Assembly: GCA_963739995.1 (NCBI GenBank)
Contig: CAVUCH010000025.1
Location: 1 to 64,000 of the forward strand
Direction of reading: 5' to 3'
DNA: 64,000 nucleotides
DNA from: CAVUCH01 sp963739995
GTDB lineage: Bacteria; Acidobacteriota; Vicinamibacteria; Vicinamibacterales; JAENWD01
Part shown: piece after piece, positions 9,382 through 17,846 of the stretch
How positions within the stretch are numbered: position 1 is the stretch's first letter
Layout of the letters: each line of letters opens with the position of its first letter
The notes under the pieces: model-generated
What the model was told of the DNA's origin: nothing
The model's input: only the letters and a program-made list of their open reading frames with translations
Databases searched by the model: none
Position numbers and translations under genes: made by a program

Positions 9382-10961
9382 GCACCGTCAAGGAATCGCA
9401 GCCACCGCCTGCACCGGCCGGCTCCCCGCCGGCCGAAGCGCCGGAATCGAGCCTCCATCGAAGATCCATCTTCGTGCTGGCAGCTCTCGCGCTCCTGTTC
9501 GCGGCTGTCGTCCTCCGGTCCGCCTGGGTCTCGGACGATGCGTTCATCACGTTCCGGACGGTGGACAACGTGCTGAACGGGGCGGGGCTTCGCTGGAATC
9601 CGGCCGAGCGCGTCCAGACCTACACGCATCCGCTCTGGATGCTCCTCGTGCTCGGCGCGACAGCAATCACCGCGAACCCCTATCTGAGCTCGGCGGGACT
9701 ATCCATCGCCTTGACGGGATGCGCAGTGTTGCTCATCCTGCGCAATGCCCGGTGGCGCACCGGGCCTTCCGTGTTCGCGTTGGTGGCGATCACGTGGTCA
9801 GGCGCCTTCGTTGATTACTCGACGAGCGGCCTCGAAAACGCGCTGTCACACGCCTTGCTGGGGCTGCTCCTCGCAGCGTGTGCCGATCGTACCGACCGCG
9901 AGGCGCCTGCGTTCCGTCGCGGAATGATTCTCGCGCTCATCGGGACCACGCGGCTGGATCTGCTGGTCCTCGCCGGGCCCATCGCGCTCGCCTCGCTCCG
10001 TCGCTGGCAGCGCACGGTTCCGTGGTTCGCGCTGGGGCTCTGGCCGCTCGCAACGTGGACCGCCTTTGCCATCGTTTACTACGGCGTGCCCTTCCCGAAT
10101 ACCGCCTACGCCAAGCTCGCCACCCGCATTCCGCAACCGGAGCTGCTGCACCAGGGTTTCGTCTACCTGCTCGACTCGCTCGACCGTGACCCGGTCACGC
10201 TGCTGGTCATCCTCATGGCGATCGCCGTGCAGCTCTCGTCAGCCACGCTGCGGTCCTGGATTCCCGGCGTCGCACTTGTGCTGTACGTCATATACGTGGT
10301 GCGCATCGGCGGCGACTTCATGTCGGGGCGGTTCCTGACGGCCCCGTTCTTCGTGGCGCTCACGCTGCTGGTGCGAGTGAACTGGTCGCTGTCTGCGGGC
10401 ATGCACGCAGCGGTGGCGATGGCGGTCTCTGCACTCGGCGTGTCCGCGCCGGGGCCGCTCCCGCGCCTGCTGGTTGGACGCTATGCGCCGCCGATCCCGC
10501 TGATCTGGCCACCCAGCGGGATCGTGGACGAGCGCCGCTACTACTTCCCGCGCACGGGTGTCATCACGCGGCACGGGGTCCGCACCACACCCGACTACGA
10601 GGAGTGGGTGCTCGCGACTCTGCGCGCACAGCATCCCACCACTCTGGTCTGGAAGACGGTAGGCATGCCGGGCTACGTGCTTGGACGCCGGTATCACATC
10701 ATCGACCCTCTCGCGCTCGGCGACCCGCTGCTGGCGCGCCTGCCCGCGATGCCCCGGTGGCGCATCGGCCACTACGAGCGCACCCTGCCGCAGGGCTACT
10801 TCGAGTCGGTGCTGACGGACAGCAATCGCATCGCAGACCCCGCGCTCGCTCCGTATTACGACGTCATTCGCGAGGTCACGCGTGGGCCGCTGTTCACGAT
10901 GAGGCGGTGGAGGGCCATTGTGAAATTGAACGCGCAGCCGGCGTGGAAGCCGGAGCGGTAA
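9378..10961 (+). CDS. AftB-like GT-C glycosyltransferase, intact DD motif
   Basis: The 527-aa product is translated from an ATG overlapping the previous stop. After a Pro-rich cytoplasmic tail and the first membrane helix comes SDDAFITFRT (Asp53-Asp54), the GT-C acidic motif, then NPAERVQTYTHPLWMLL and YSTSGLEN. Membrane helices fill residues 30-400 and the remainder is extracytoplasmic. GT-C enzymes transfer a sugar from a polyprenyl-phosphate donor on the outer face of the membrane. AftB adds terminal arabinose in mycobacteria; the sugar here is unknown. Confidence 0.75.
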   Translation: MSTVKESQPPPAPAGSPPAEAPESSLHRRSIFVLAALALLFAAVVLRSAWVSDDAFITFRTVDNVLNGAGLRWNPAERVQTYTHPLWMLLVLGATAITANPYLSSAGLSIALTGCAVLLILRNARWRTGPSVFALVAITWSGAFVDYSTSGLENALSHALLGLLLAACADRTDREAPAFRRGMILALIGTTRLDLLVLAGPIALASLRRWQRTVPWFALGLWPLATWTAFAIVYYGVPFPNTAYAKLATRIPQPELLHQGFVYLLDSLDRDPVTLLVILMAIAVQLSSATLRSWIPGVALVLYVIYVVRIGGDFMSGRFLTAPFFVALTLLVRVNWSLSAGMHAAVAMAVSALGVSAPGPLPRLLVGRYAPPIPLIWPPSGIVDERRYYFPRTGVITRHGVRTTPDYEEWVLATLRAQHPTTLVWKTVGMPGYVLGRRYHIIDPLALGDPLLARLPAMPRWRIGHYERTLPQGYFESVLTDSNRIADPALAPYYDVIREVTRGPLFTMRRWRAIVKLNAQPAWKPER

Positions 10962-10977
10962 TTCTGGCGAGCGTGTT

Positions 10978-11634
10978 TCACTGCTGCGCGGGTGAGACCC
11001 CGCGGCGGGTGCGCGCCACGACCCCGCGCGACGCCGGCTTCGCCTTGCCGCGGAGGGCCAGACGCGCCGCCAGGAGCGTGGCGACGATCGCACCGTACGC
11101 CAGCGGACGGGAGATGTCGGCCTTCACCAGCCACCAGTAGTGCACGACGCCGAGCACCGCGGTGGCGTAGATCAGGCGGTGCAGCGCCTGCCAGCGCTTG
11201 CCGCCGAGCCGGCGAATCCAGCCCGTAGTGGAGGTCAGGGCAAGCGGTGCCATCAGGAGGAACGCCGCGAATCCGACGGTGATGAAGGGACGCTTGAGCA
11301 CGTCCTTGGTGATCGACGCGAGATCGAAGAACTGGTCGAGCCAGACGTAGGTCACGAAGTGAAGCGTGCCGTAGAAGAACGCGAACAGTCCCAGCATGCG
11401 CCGGTAGCGCACCAGCAGATTCCACCCGGTCAGCTTGCGCACGGGGGTAATCGCCAGGGTGAGCACCACGAAGCGTAGCGTCCAGGTGCCGGTTTCCTTC
11501 GTGATTTCGCTGATGGGGTTTGCGCCAAGACGCCCCTCGACAGCCGCCCATGCAAGCCAGGCTATCGGTGCCAGGCAGGCCAGGACGACAGGTGCTTTTT
11601 GGAGCAGGAAGCGTCTCAGGCGCATCGGCGGCAC
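10978..11634 (-). CDS. msrQ: MsrQ, heme membrane subunit of MsrPQ
   Basis: The 218-aa protein has six hydrophobic segments and the ferric-reductase-like heme core, with His in TLHFVTYVW, ALHRLIYAT and VVHYWWLV. MsrQ is the heme b membrane protein that passes electrons from the quinone pool or flavin reductase to periplasmic MsrP. The msrP gene lies 46 bp upstream on the same strand, as in most genomes, and the pair probably forms an operon. Length and motif order are typical for the family. Confidence 0.92.
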   Translation of the reverse strand: MPPMRLRRFLLQKAPVVLACLAPIAWLAWAAVEGRLGANPISEITKETGTWTLRFVVLTLAITPVRKLTGWNLLVRYRRMLGLFAFFYGTLHFVTYVWLDQFFDLASITKDVLKRPFITVGFAAFLLMAPLALTSTTGWIRRLGGKRWQALHRLIYATAVLGVVHYWWLVKADISRPLAYGAIVATLLAARLALRGKAKPASRGVVARTRRGVSPAQQ

Positions 11635-11679
11635 TGTGTCAGGACTCGATTCTCAGCCTTCGGTCTTCGCTCTGAGCCC

Positions 11680-12633
11680 TCAGAAGTTCCGCCGCAAATC
11701 CATCCCCGCGTACATCGAGGCGACCTGGTCGCCGTACCCGTTGAACATGAGCGTCGGCCGCTTCAGGAACTCGCCGATCCGACGCTCACGCGCCTGGGTC
11801 CACCGCGGATGATCGACCTCCGGGTTGACGTTCGAGTAGAACCCGTACTCGTCCGGTTGCATCGTCTCCCAGGCGGTCTTCGGCTGCCGGTCCACCAGCC
11901 GGATGCGCACGATAGACTTGATGCTCTTGAAGCCGTACTTCCAGGGCACGACGAGGCGAATCGGGGCCCCATTCTGGTTCGGCAGCACCTCTCCATACAG
12001 GCCGACCGCGAGCAGCGTCAGCGGATTCATCGCTTCGTCGAGCCGCAGGCCTTCCTTGTACGGCCAGTCCAGCACGGAGCGCCGTTGACCCGGGAGCTGG
12101 TTGGGGGCGAGCAGCGTCGTGAACTCGACGAACTTGGCCTTCGGTGTCGGCTCCACCTGGCTCAGGAGATCACGCAGCGGAAAGCCGACCCAGGGAATCA
12201 CCATGGACCAGCCCTCCACGCAGCGGAGCCGGTAGATCCGTTCCTCGAGCTGATAGGGCTTCACGAGGTCGTCGACCCCGTACTTCCCGGGTTTGGCGAC
12301 GTGCCCTTCAATGGACACCGTCCAGGGGCGCGGCTTCAGCGACGCGGCATTGCGCGACGGCGCGTCCTTATCGACCCCGAGCTCGTAGAAGTTGTTGTAG
12401 GTGGTGATCGCCTCGTACGGCGTCAGGATCTCGCCTTCACCCCAGCCGCTCTTCTTGACGTTGGGCAGCTTGGCGCCTTTCCCTTGGGCGAGCGCCTCCG
12501 CGGGCGAGAAGAGCCCGGCCGCGCTGCCCAGAAGAGCCAGGCCGGCGGCCTGGATGAACTCGCGGCGGCGGAGGTAGAGCTCCTTCGGCGTGACCTCACT
12601 CCAGCGAAGATGGTCCGCGGGCTTGATCAGCAT
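11680..12633 (-). CDS. msrP: MsrP, molybdopterin methionine sulfoxide reductase
   Basis: The 317-aa product carries a twin-arginine signal (LRRREFIQAAGLALLG, about residues 21-36) and the sulfite-oxidase-fold core with YRLRCVEGWSMVIPW, whose Cys ligates molybdenum. It repairs oxidised methionines of periplasmic proteins using electrons from MsrQ, encoded next. It is exported folded with its cofactor. Length and motifs agree with MsrP (formerly YedY). Nothing suggests damage to the gene. Confidence 0.94.
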   Translation of the reverse strand: MLIKPADHLRWSEVTPKELYLRRREFIQAAGLALLGSAAGLFSPAEALAQGKGAKLPNVKKSGWGEGEILTPYEAITTYNNFYELGVDKDAPSRNAASLKPRPWTVSIEGHVAKPGKYGVDDLVKPYQLEERIYRLRCVEGWSMVIPWVGFPLRDLLSQVEPTPKAKFVEFTTLLAPNQLPGQRRSVLDWPYKEGLRLDEAMNPLTLLAVGLYGEVLPNQNGAPIRLVVPWKYGFKSIKSIVRIRLVDRQPKTAWETMQPDEYGFYSNVNPEVDHPRWTQARERRIGEFLKRPTLMFNGYGDQVASMYAGMDLRRNF

Positions 12634-12719
12634 GATGCAAGTATAGATGTCGAAAATGCGTGCCAGGTTTCACCCCGGCGGCCTCACCGGCAGTTCGACG
12701 ACCGACGTTCGACCGAGAC

Positions 12720-13661
12720 TTACCGGACGGTCCTGCCGGCGTACATCCGGCGAACCAGGCTCGGCGCTGCGCGCAGCCCGATTGAGGCCAGGGTCAGTTT
12801 CCGCGACCGGTAAAACCGCCGTGCCGCGTCGAGGGCGTCGGCCGCCTGCGGATACTCCCCCGCCATGAGCAGCTGCTTGCTCCGCTCGAGCGCTAGATCC
12901 GCCTCCGCTCGCCGGATCTGCTCTGCGACCCGCGGCGCCGCAGGGTGGGACGCTCCCAGCAACACGTGGAGCTTGCGATACACCACCAGCTGGCTTTCGA
13001 ACATCCGGACGCCATCGGCGGCTGCACTGGCCGGATGCAGGCGGTGGAATGCGAGGACCCCGCGGTGGTAGGCGAAACGGCTGCCCTGCGCACTCATGCG
13101 CAACCACAAATCGAAGTCTTCGCACCGCCGGAGCTGCGGATCGAACAGCCCCGCCGAGACGACCGCCTCCCGGCGCGCGACGGCACAGGTCGTGGGCACA
13201 TTACACGTGAGGTCGATCAACGCTTCCAGCGTGACCGGCCCGTTCGAAGGGGTGGCGTCCATGAATGTGCGGCCCGCGAGAGGCGATTCACCCGTCAGCC
13301 GCGCGTCGCAATACACAACATCCAGCGCCGGATCGTCCGAGAAGCGCGCGAGTTGCTGCTCGAGATACGTCGGCTCCCACCAGTCGTCTGCATCGAGCAA
13401 CGCCACGAAGCGGCCCGCCGCCCATTGGATCCCTGCGTTCCGCGCCGCGCTCGGCCCGCCGTTCTCCTGCACCAGATAGCGGGTGTCCGCTCGGTCGCGA
13501 TACGGGCGCAGTGCGGTCTCCAGAGCGGCCGTGTCTGGCGAGCCATCGTTGACCACGATGAGCTCGAGGTCGGTGAACGACTGCCCGAATACCGAGTCGA
13601 TCGCCGCAGGAACGAATTCGGCCACGTTCCAGGCGGGGATGATGACGCTGACGAGAGGCAT
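12720..13661 (-). CDS. Family 2 glycosyltransferase
   Basis: The 313-aa protein opens with MPLVSVIIPAWNVAEFVPAA, the first strand of a GT-A fold, followed by VVNDGSPD and the metal-binding LDADDWW. It should transfer a sugar from a nucleotide donor at the cytoplasmic membrane face. The C-terminal third is helical and Arg-rich. It is transcribed away from the next GT2 gene. A GG-N10-GC element with TTGCA lies at 13675-13688, its GC 14 bp before the ATG, but the -24 half is poor. Donor and acceptor cannot be inferred. Confidence 0.85.
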   Translation of the reverse strand: MPLVSVIIPAWNVAEFVPAAIDSVFGQSFTDLELIVVNDGSPDTAALETALRPYRDRADTRYLVQENGGPSAARNAGIQWAAGRFVALLDADDWWEPTYLEQQLARFSDDPALDVVYCDARLTGESPLAGRTFMDATPSNGPVTLEALIDLTCNVPTTCAVARREAVVSAGLFDPQLRRCEDFDLWLRMSAQGSRFAYHRGVLAFHRLHPASAAADGVRMFESQLVVYRKLHVLLGASHPAAPRVAEQIRRAEADLALERSKQLLMAGEYPQAADALDAARRFYRSRKLTLASIGLRAAPSLVRRMYAGRTVR

Positions 13662-13861
13662 CGAGGTCAGCGTTGCAAGGGGAAAGCCGCTGCTCGAGCC
13701 GTATGCGATTCATCCGGTCGGTATCGCCTTATGGCCGCTCGTAACCATCGAAATGCCCGATTCTGCGATAAATGCTCGACAGTCTGGCTCATCCGAATAG
13801 GAATGTGTCTTGCACTACACACTCCACGCGGGACCCATCCGGGTCACCGACCTGAACCCGA

Positions 13862-14875
13862 ATGAGCTCCCCGGCCGTTTCCGTTGTCATACCCTGCTTC
13901 AATCAGGGGCACTACCTGCGCGAGGCGCTGGAGAGCGTGCTGGCCCAGACCGACCGGCCGGCAGAAATAGTTGTCGTGGACGATGGGTCCACCGACGACA
14001 CGGCAGCGGTGGCTCGAGGGTATTCGGGCGTTCGGTGCATCCAACAACCGAACCGCGGTCTGGCCTCGGCCAGGAACGCCGGCGCGGCGCACACGACGGG
14101 CGAGCACGTCGTGTTTCTCGACGCAGACGATCGATTGCGGCCTGACGCCCTGGCGATTGGCGCCCGGGAGCTGATGAGGCACCCGACCAGCGCGCTGGTT
14201 TGGGGACGATGCGTGCGGATCGATGAGCGGGGCAGGCAACTGCCGACCGTGCCGCCTCCGCCGGTAAAGGGCGATGCGTATGAGGCGCTGCTGCGTACCA
14301 ACTTCATCTGGACCCCTGCCGTCGTCATGTTCAGGCGGTCGGTCTGCGGCCACCTGATGCGCTTCAATCCTGCGGTCGATGCGTCTGCCGACTACGAGCT
14401 CTACCTACGGATCGTCCGCCACTTCCCTATTTGCGGCCACGCACGGACGGTGGCTGAATATCGGTTGCACGCGGGGAGCATGTCGAGCAACTCGTCGCTC
14501 ATGCTTGCGTCGACCATGAAGGTGCTCCGCGCGCAGCGGCCATATGTGAGGAGACGCCGCGCCTACGCACGGGCGTACGATCAGGGTCGCCGTTCGTCAC
14601 AGTCGCACTATGGCGAGCAGTTGCTCAGGAAGATCACCGAGCAGTCGCAGGATCCGCGGCGGTGGAGGGAAGTTGGAGCCCTGCTCGCGGTGCTCGCCCG
14701 CTATTATCCGCGAGGACTCGCCGGGTATCTCGCGCGCCGCGTACTGCACACCCCGGAGCATCCACGTGGAAGGACGCGCGGCAGCGCCGTCCAGGAGGCA
14801 CCACCACCTCCGAACGACGCGGGGACGGGAACGACGCATGGCGTCGGACGGCCGGAAACCGACCTGGTGCTGTGA
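13862..14875 (+). CDS. Family 2 glycosyltransferase
   Basis: The 337-aa product starts MSSPAVSVVIPCFNQGHYLR and shows VVDDGSTDDT and the DxD-type LDADDRLR, a standard GT-A family 2 core in residues 1-220. The C-terminal region is basic (RRRRAYARAY) and ends in a low-complexity Pro/Gly tail. It lies divergent to the other GT2 gene and before the regulatory genes of the EPS locus, so a role in the same polysaccharide is likely but unproven. Confidence 0.85.
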   Translation: MSSPAVSVVIPCFNQGHYLREALESVLAQTDRPAEIVVVDDGSTDDTAAVARGYSGVRCIQQPNRGLASARNAGAAHTTGEHVVFLDADDRLRPDALAIGARELMRHPTSALVWGRCVRIDERGRQLPTVPPPPVKGDAYEALLRTNFIWTPAVVMFRRSVCGHLMRFNPAVDASADYELYLRIVRHFPICGHARTVAEYRLHAGSMSSNSSLMLASTMKVLRAQRPYVRRRRAYARAYDQGRRSSQSHYGEQLLRKITEQSQDPRRWREVGALLAVLARYYPRGLAGYLARRVLHTPEHPRGRTRGSAVQEAPPPPNDAGTGTTHGVGRPETDLVL

Positions 14876-14918
14876 GCCGAGGAGACGGCAGGACAGAACT
14901 GCTGTGGGGCGAGACTGG

Positions 14919-15173
14919 TCAGCTGGTGCGTCGGACGGCAGAGGCAAGACCAATCAGCATGATGCCGGTGACCACCAGAGTCGCCGCCTCGGCAACAGGG
15001 CGCGTAGCCAGGTTCGTGCGGTGCACCTGCAGGGTTCGGAGTCCGTCATTGAACCGGTTTCGCTCCGATCCCAGCGCAGCCCACAGCGGCATTGCCATGG
15101 TGATGGCCGCCAGAGCCGCCAGTAGTAACGTCAGGAGTCGTCGTCGCATGAGGTGGTCCGTGTCCTCGATCAT
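14919..15173 (-). CDS. Small two-helix membrane protein
   Basis: This 84-aa reading frame (a start at Met9, position 15149, is also possible) encodes a basic MRRRLLTLLLAALAAITM helix and a second hydrophobic stretch AEAATLVVTGIMLIGLASAV separated by a polar loop. The layout suggests a small inner-membrane protein with both ends in the cytoplasm. I recognise no family. It faces the EPS regulatory operon from the opposite strand. Confidence 0.45.
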   Translation of the reverse strand: MIEDTDHLMRRRLLTLLLAALAAITMAMPLWAALGSERNRFNDGLRTLQVHRTNLATRPVAEAATLVVTGIMLIGLASAVRRTS

Positions 15174-15287
15174 GTGTGCGCGTCAGGGCGCCGGAACTGT
15201 CCCGTGGCCTGAACACCTCGATATCAGCGGAAACGCACGAGGCGATCTCCACGCCATGTGTTACAAGTGATATGCCAACAAATCGTC

Positions 15288-15309
15288 AATGACGGAAATC
15301 GTTTTCCGT
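15288..15309. promoter_or_regulatory. Inverted repeat ACGGAAA-N4-TTTCCGT before kinase gene
   Basis: ACGGAAA (15292-15298) and TTTCCGT (15303-15309) form a perfect inverted repeat. The left half is part of AATGACGGAAA, which recurs at 51892-51902 (minus) and, as AATGACGGAA, at 27225-27234. It may bind one of the sigma-54 activators. It contains an ATG at 15289, which I therefore do not use as the kinase start. Confidence 0.5.
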
Positions 15310-15357
15310 TTTCTACCAAAGCGTGCGAAATTATCGCTGAGCGGGCAACCTGGAGTC

Positions 15358-16062
15358 ATGAGTATTTCTTCGCATGAGCACTCCGCACTGCTTTCCCTGG
15401 CCGTGCACGAGTTCCGCACGCCACTGACGGTCGTGGCGGGCTACGCGAAAATGCTGATGAACGAGCAACTCGGCCCGCTGTCGGATCGACAGCGGCAGGT
15501 GCTGGCAGAGGTGGAGCAACAGTGCAAACGGCTCAGCAACCTCCTGTATGAGATGAGCGCACTGGCGGACCTCGCCGATCCGGACAAATCGCAATTGCCC
15601 CGCGTCCAGGACGAGATCGCCATCGCCGCGCTGCTGGAGGAAGTCACGCGGGGGTTCGAAGGGGGCGAAAATGGACCGGTGGTGGTCGCGCCGGCCACAA
15701 ACGCTCAACCATTGACCGTCCGCGGCGATCGCAAGGGCCTGACCTCCGCGCTGGCAGCATTGGTCAAGGCTGTCGTGCGCGAGCAGGGCGGGGCCGCCCG
15801 GGTGAGTGTCGCGGCAGGACCCCGGCAGCACAATGGGCGGCTCGTCGCGGCCATCGCGATCGGACGCGAAGACGCCATCGGCACGTTGCACGACGGCGGG
15901 CCTGACGCCCGCTTCAACGAATATCCTGGTGGCATCGGCCTGGGGCTGCCGATCGCGCGCCGTGTGATCGAACAGGCCGGCGGCCGGATCTGGTCGTCAG
16001 CGGAAGGCCGTCACCTTGGCGTGGTGACGGTTCTGCTGCCCCTCAAGGAGTCCGTCTCGTGA
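15358..16062 (+). CDS. Sensorless histidine kinase with degenerate ATP-binding domain
   Basis: The protein (234 aa from ATG 15358) begins almost directly with the dimerisation/H box, LAVHEFRTPLTV (His17), so it has no sensor domain or membrane helices. The ATPase part keeps the G2 box (GIGLGLPIARRVIEQAGG), but the N-box Asn is replaced in the ALAALVKAVVRE segment and no DxGxG box is visible. It may be a phosphotransfer or phosphatase protein, or one that binds ATP poorly. Its stop overlaps the GTG start of the sigma-54 response regulator (GTGA), so the two are coupled and probably partners. A longer start at 15289 lies in a regulatory repeat. Confidence 0.78.
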   Translation: MSISSHEHSALLSLAVHEFRTPLTVVAGYAKMLMNEQLGPLSDRQRQVLAEVEQQCKRLSNLLYEMSALADLADPDKSQLPRVQDEIAIAALLEEVTRGFEGGENGPVVVAPATNAQPLTVRGDRKGLTSALAALVKAVVREQGGAARVSVAAGPRQHNGRLVAAIAIGREDAIGTLHDGGPDARFNEYPGGIGLGLPIARRVIEQAGGRIWSSAEGRHLGVVTVLLPLKESVS

Positions 16063-17646
16063 AGAAACCGCTCGTGGCGATCGTTGACGACGACTCGGCG
16101 TTCTCGTCCTATCTTCGGACCTTCCTCTCGCTGCGAGGATACGAGACGCGTGCGTACTCGCGCGGCGACGAGATGCTTGCCGCCATCCGCCAGGGCGATC
16201 CGCCAGACATCGTGCTGCTCGACGTCATGATGCCGGGGATGGACGGTCTGGAAACCCTCCGCAATCTCAAGGCGGCACGTCCCGAATTGCAGGCAATCAT
16301 GCTTTCCGGCCGCGAGCGGGCCTCGACGATCGTCGAGGCCGTCCAGCTTGGGGCCGCGAACTACGTCATCAAGCCTGATGACCCCGAGGGGCTTGGGGAA
16401 GTCGCGCTCGAGGCGGCGATCAAGAGCGCGATTGAGAAGAGTCGGCTGGTCTCTGAGCTCAACGAGCTCCGCCAGCAGCTGAGCGACGACCAGGACCGCG
16501 CCGTGTGGGGCCGCAGTGAGCGCATGGTGGCCATCACCCGCCTGGTAGAGCAGGTCGCTGACAGCGACGTAACTGTGCTCATCCGCGGCGAGAGCGGCGT
16601 AGGCAAGGAACTCGTAGCCCGGGCCGTCCACCAGAACTCTTCGCGACGGCCGCGATCGTTCGTAAAGGTGAACTGCGCGGCGCTGCCCGCCGACCTCCTC
16701 GAATCGGAGCTGTTCGGTCATGAGAAGGGCGCCTTCACCGGCGCCGCGACGACGCGCATCGGCAAGTTCGAGCAGGCCGACGGCGGCACCATCTTCATGG
16801 ACGAGATCGCGGAGATGAAGCCGGCGCTCCAGGCCAAGCTGCTGCACGTGCTCCAGGATGCCGAATTCACGAAGCTGGGGAGCAACAAGCGCGTGACCGT
16901 CGACGTGCGCGTGGTCGCGGCCACGAACCGCGACCTCGAGGCCATGATGCTCAAGGGGGATTTCCGCGAGGATCTGTACTACCGCCTCAAGGTCATCGAC
17001 GTGCACGTCCCGCCGCTGCGGGAGCGGCGCGACGAGATCGATCCGCTCACCGAGTTCTTCATCGCTCGGTACGCACGGCGCTACAACCGACCCGCCCGGC
17101 CGCTGTCGGACATGTTGCGTCAGCAATTCCACCAGTACCGACTGGCCAGGCAACGTGCGCGAGCTCGAGAACATGATCAAGCGCGTTGTCGTTCTCCAGG
17201 ACGAATCGCTCGTGATTCAGGAACTGGCACGAGGACCGCGGCAGTTGGTCGCGGCACAGCTGCCACCCGCCCCGGTGCCTCCGGTCGAGCCCGTGCAGCC
17301 TCCCGCGTCACTGCCCATTTCCACCCAGCTGCCCGTCCCCGTATCGTATGTGGGGCAGGTCGGCGCACAGCACGCCACTGCCATCGGCGGGACGAGCGTC
17401 GCCGCGGCTGTCGGCTCCGCGTCTGGGGTGGCCGTTCTCGAGCCCCCGCTACAGCCCGCCGTGCCTGACAAACCGATGCCGCTGGCCGAGGTCGCCAAGA
17501 ACGCGGCCGTTCACGCCGAGCGTATCGCCATCGAAGAGGCATTGCACCGCGTGCATTGGAACCGTCGCAAGGCCGCCATTCAGCTGGGCGTCAGCTACAA
17601 GACATTGCTGAACAAGATCAAAGAGTGCGGTATCAGCCGGAAATGA
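16059..17646 (+). CDS. Sigma-54-dependent response regulator (frame break at 17138)
   Basis: This NtrC-type activator has a receiver domain (phosphoacceptor Asp55 in LLDVMMPGMDG), an AAA domain with Walker A GESGVGKE (about 177-184) and the sigma-54 contact loop GAFTGA (224-229), then a Pro/Val-rich linker and a Fis-type helix-turn-helix (WNRRKAAIQLGVSYKTLL). An extra C at 17138-17139 splits it; removing it restores the invariant YDWPGNVREL. It resembles PrsR-type regulators of EPS/PEP-CTERM loci. It is coupled to the histidine kinase and followed by a strong hairpin. Confidence 0.88.
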
Positions 17647-17670
17647 GTTGCCCTTAATGGGTAAGTGATT

Positions 17671-17704
17671 ACCGTCGCGCGGGGTCCCCCGCCCGCGCGA
17701 CGGT
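17671..17704 (+). terminator. GC-rich hairpin after first sigma-54 regulator
   Basis: ACCGTCGCGCGGG (17671-17683) pairs perfectly with CCCGCGCGACGGT (17692-17704) across an 8-base loop, 24 bp after the stop codon. No U-run follows, so termination may be Rho-assisted or the hairpin may stabilise the transcript. Confidence 0.65.
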
Positions 17705-17757
17705 GTCTGATAGGACGCCTCTGACTTTTTCTTCAAAACGCACCGCTCGTTCCCTCG

Positions 17758-17773
17758 TGGCACCTCGCTTGCT
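17758..17773 (+). promoter_or_regulatory. Sigma-54 promoter
   Basis: TGGCACCTCGCTTGCT matches the -24/-12 consensus TGGCAC-N5-TTGCW exactly, with GG at 17759-17760 and GC at 17771-17772. It lies about 75 bp before the second sigma-54 regulator and probably makes that gene and the EPS export operon sigma-54 dependent. Confidence 0.8.
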
Positions 17774-17846
17774 GAACAGCACAGGGTGTTAGTGTCCGTC
17801 GGCCGTTCGTCCCTTCCAGCCAACGCGCGGCGCTCGCGTGTGCCCC

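Noticed and set aside
13798..13814. GG-N10-GC element (AGGAATGTGTCTTGCA) before the GT2 gene at 13862
   Set aside because: The -12 half fits, but the -24 half does not resemble TGGCAC; spacing alone occurs often by chance in GC-rich DNA.
15289..15357. Upstream start (ATG 15289) for the histidine kinase
   Set aside because: That ATG lies inside the AATGACGGAAA inverted repeat, and the extra 23 residues have no character.
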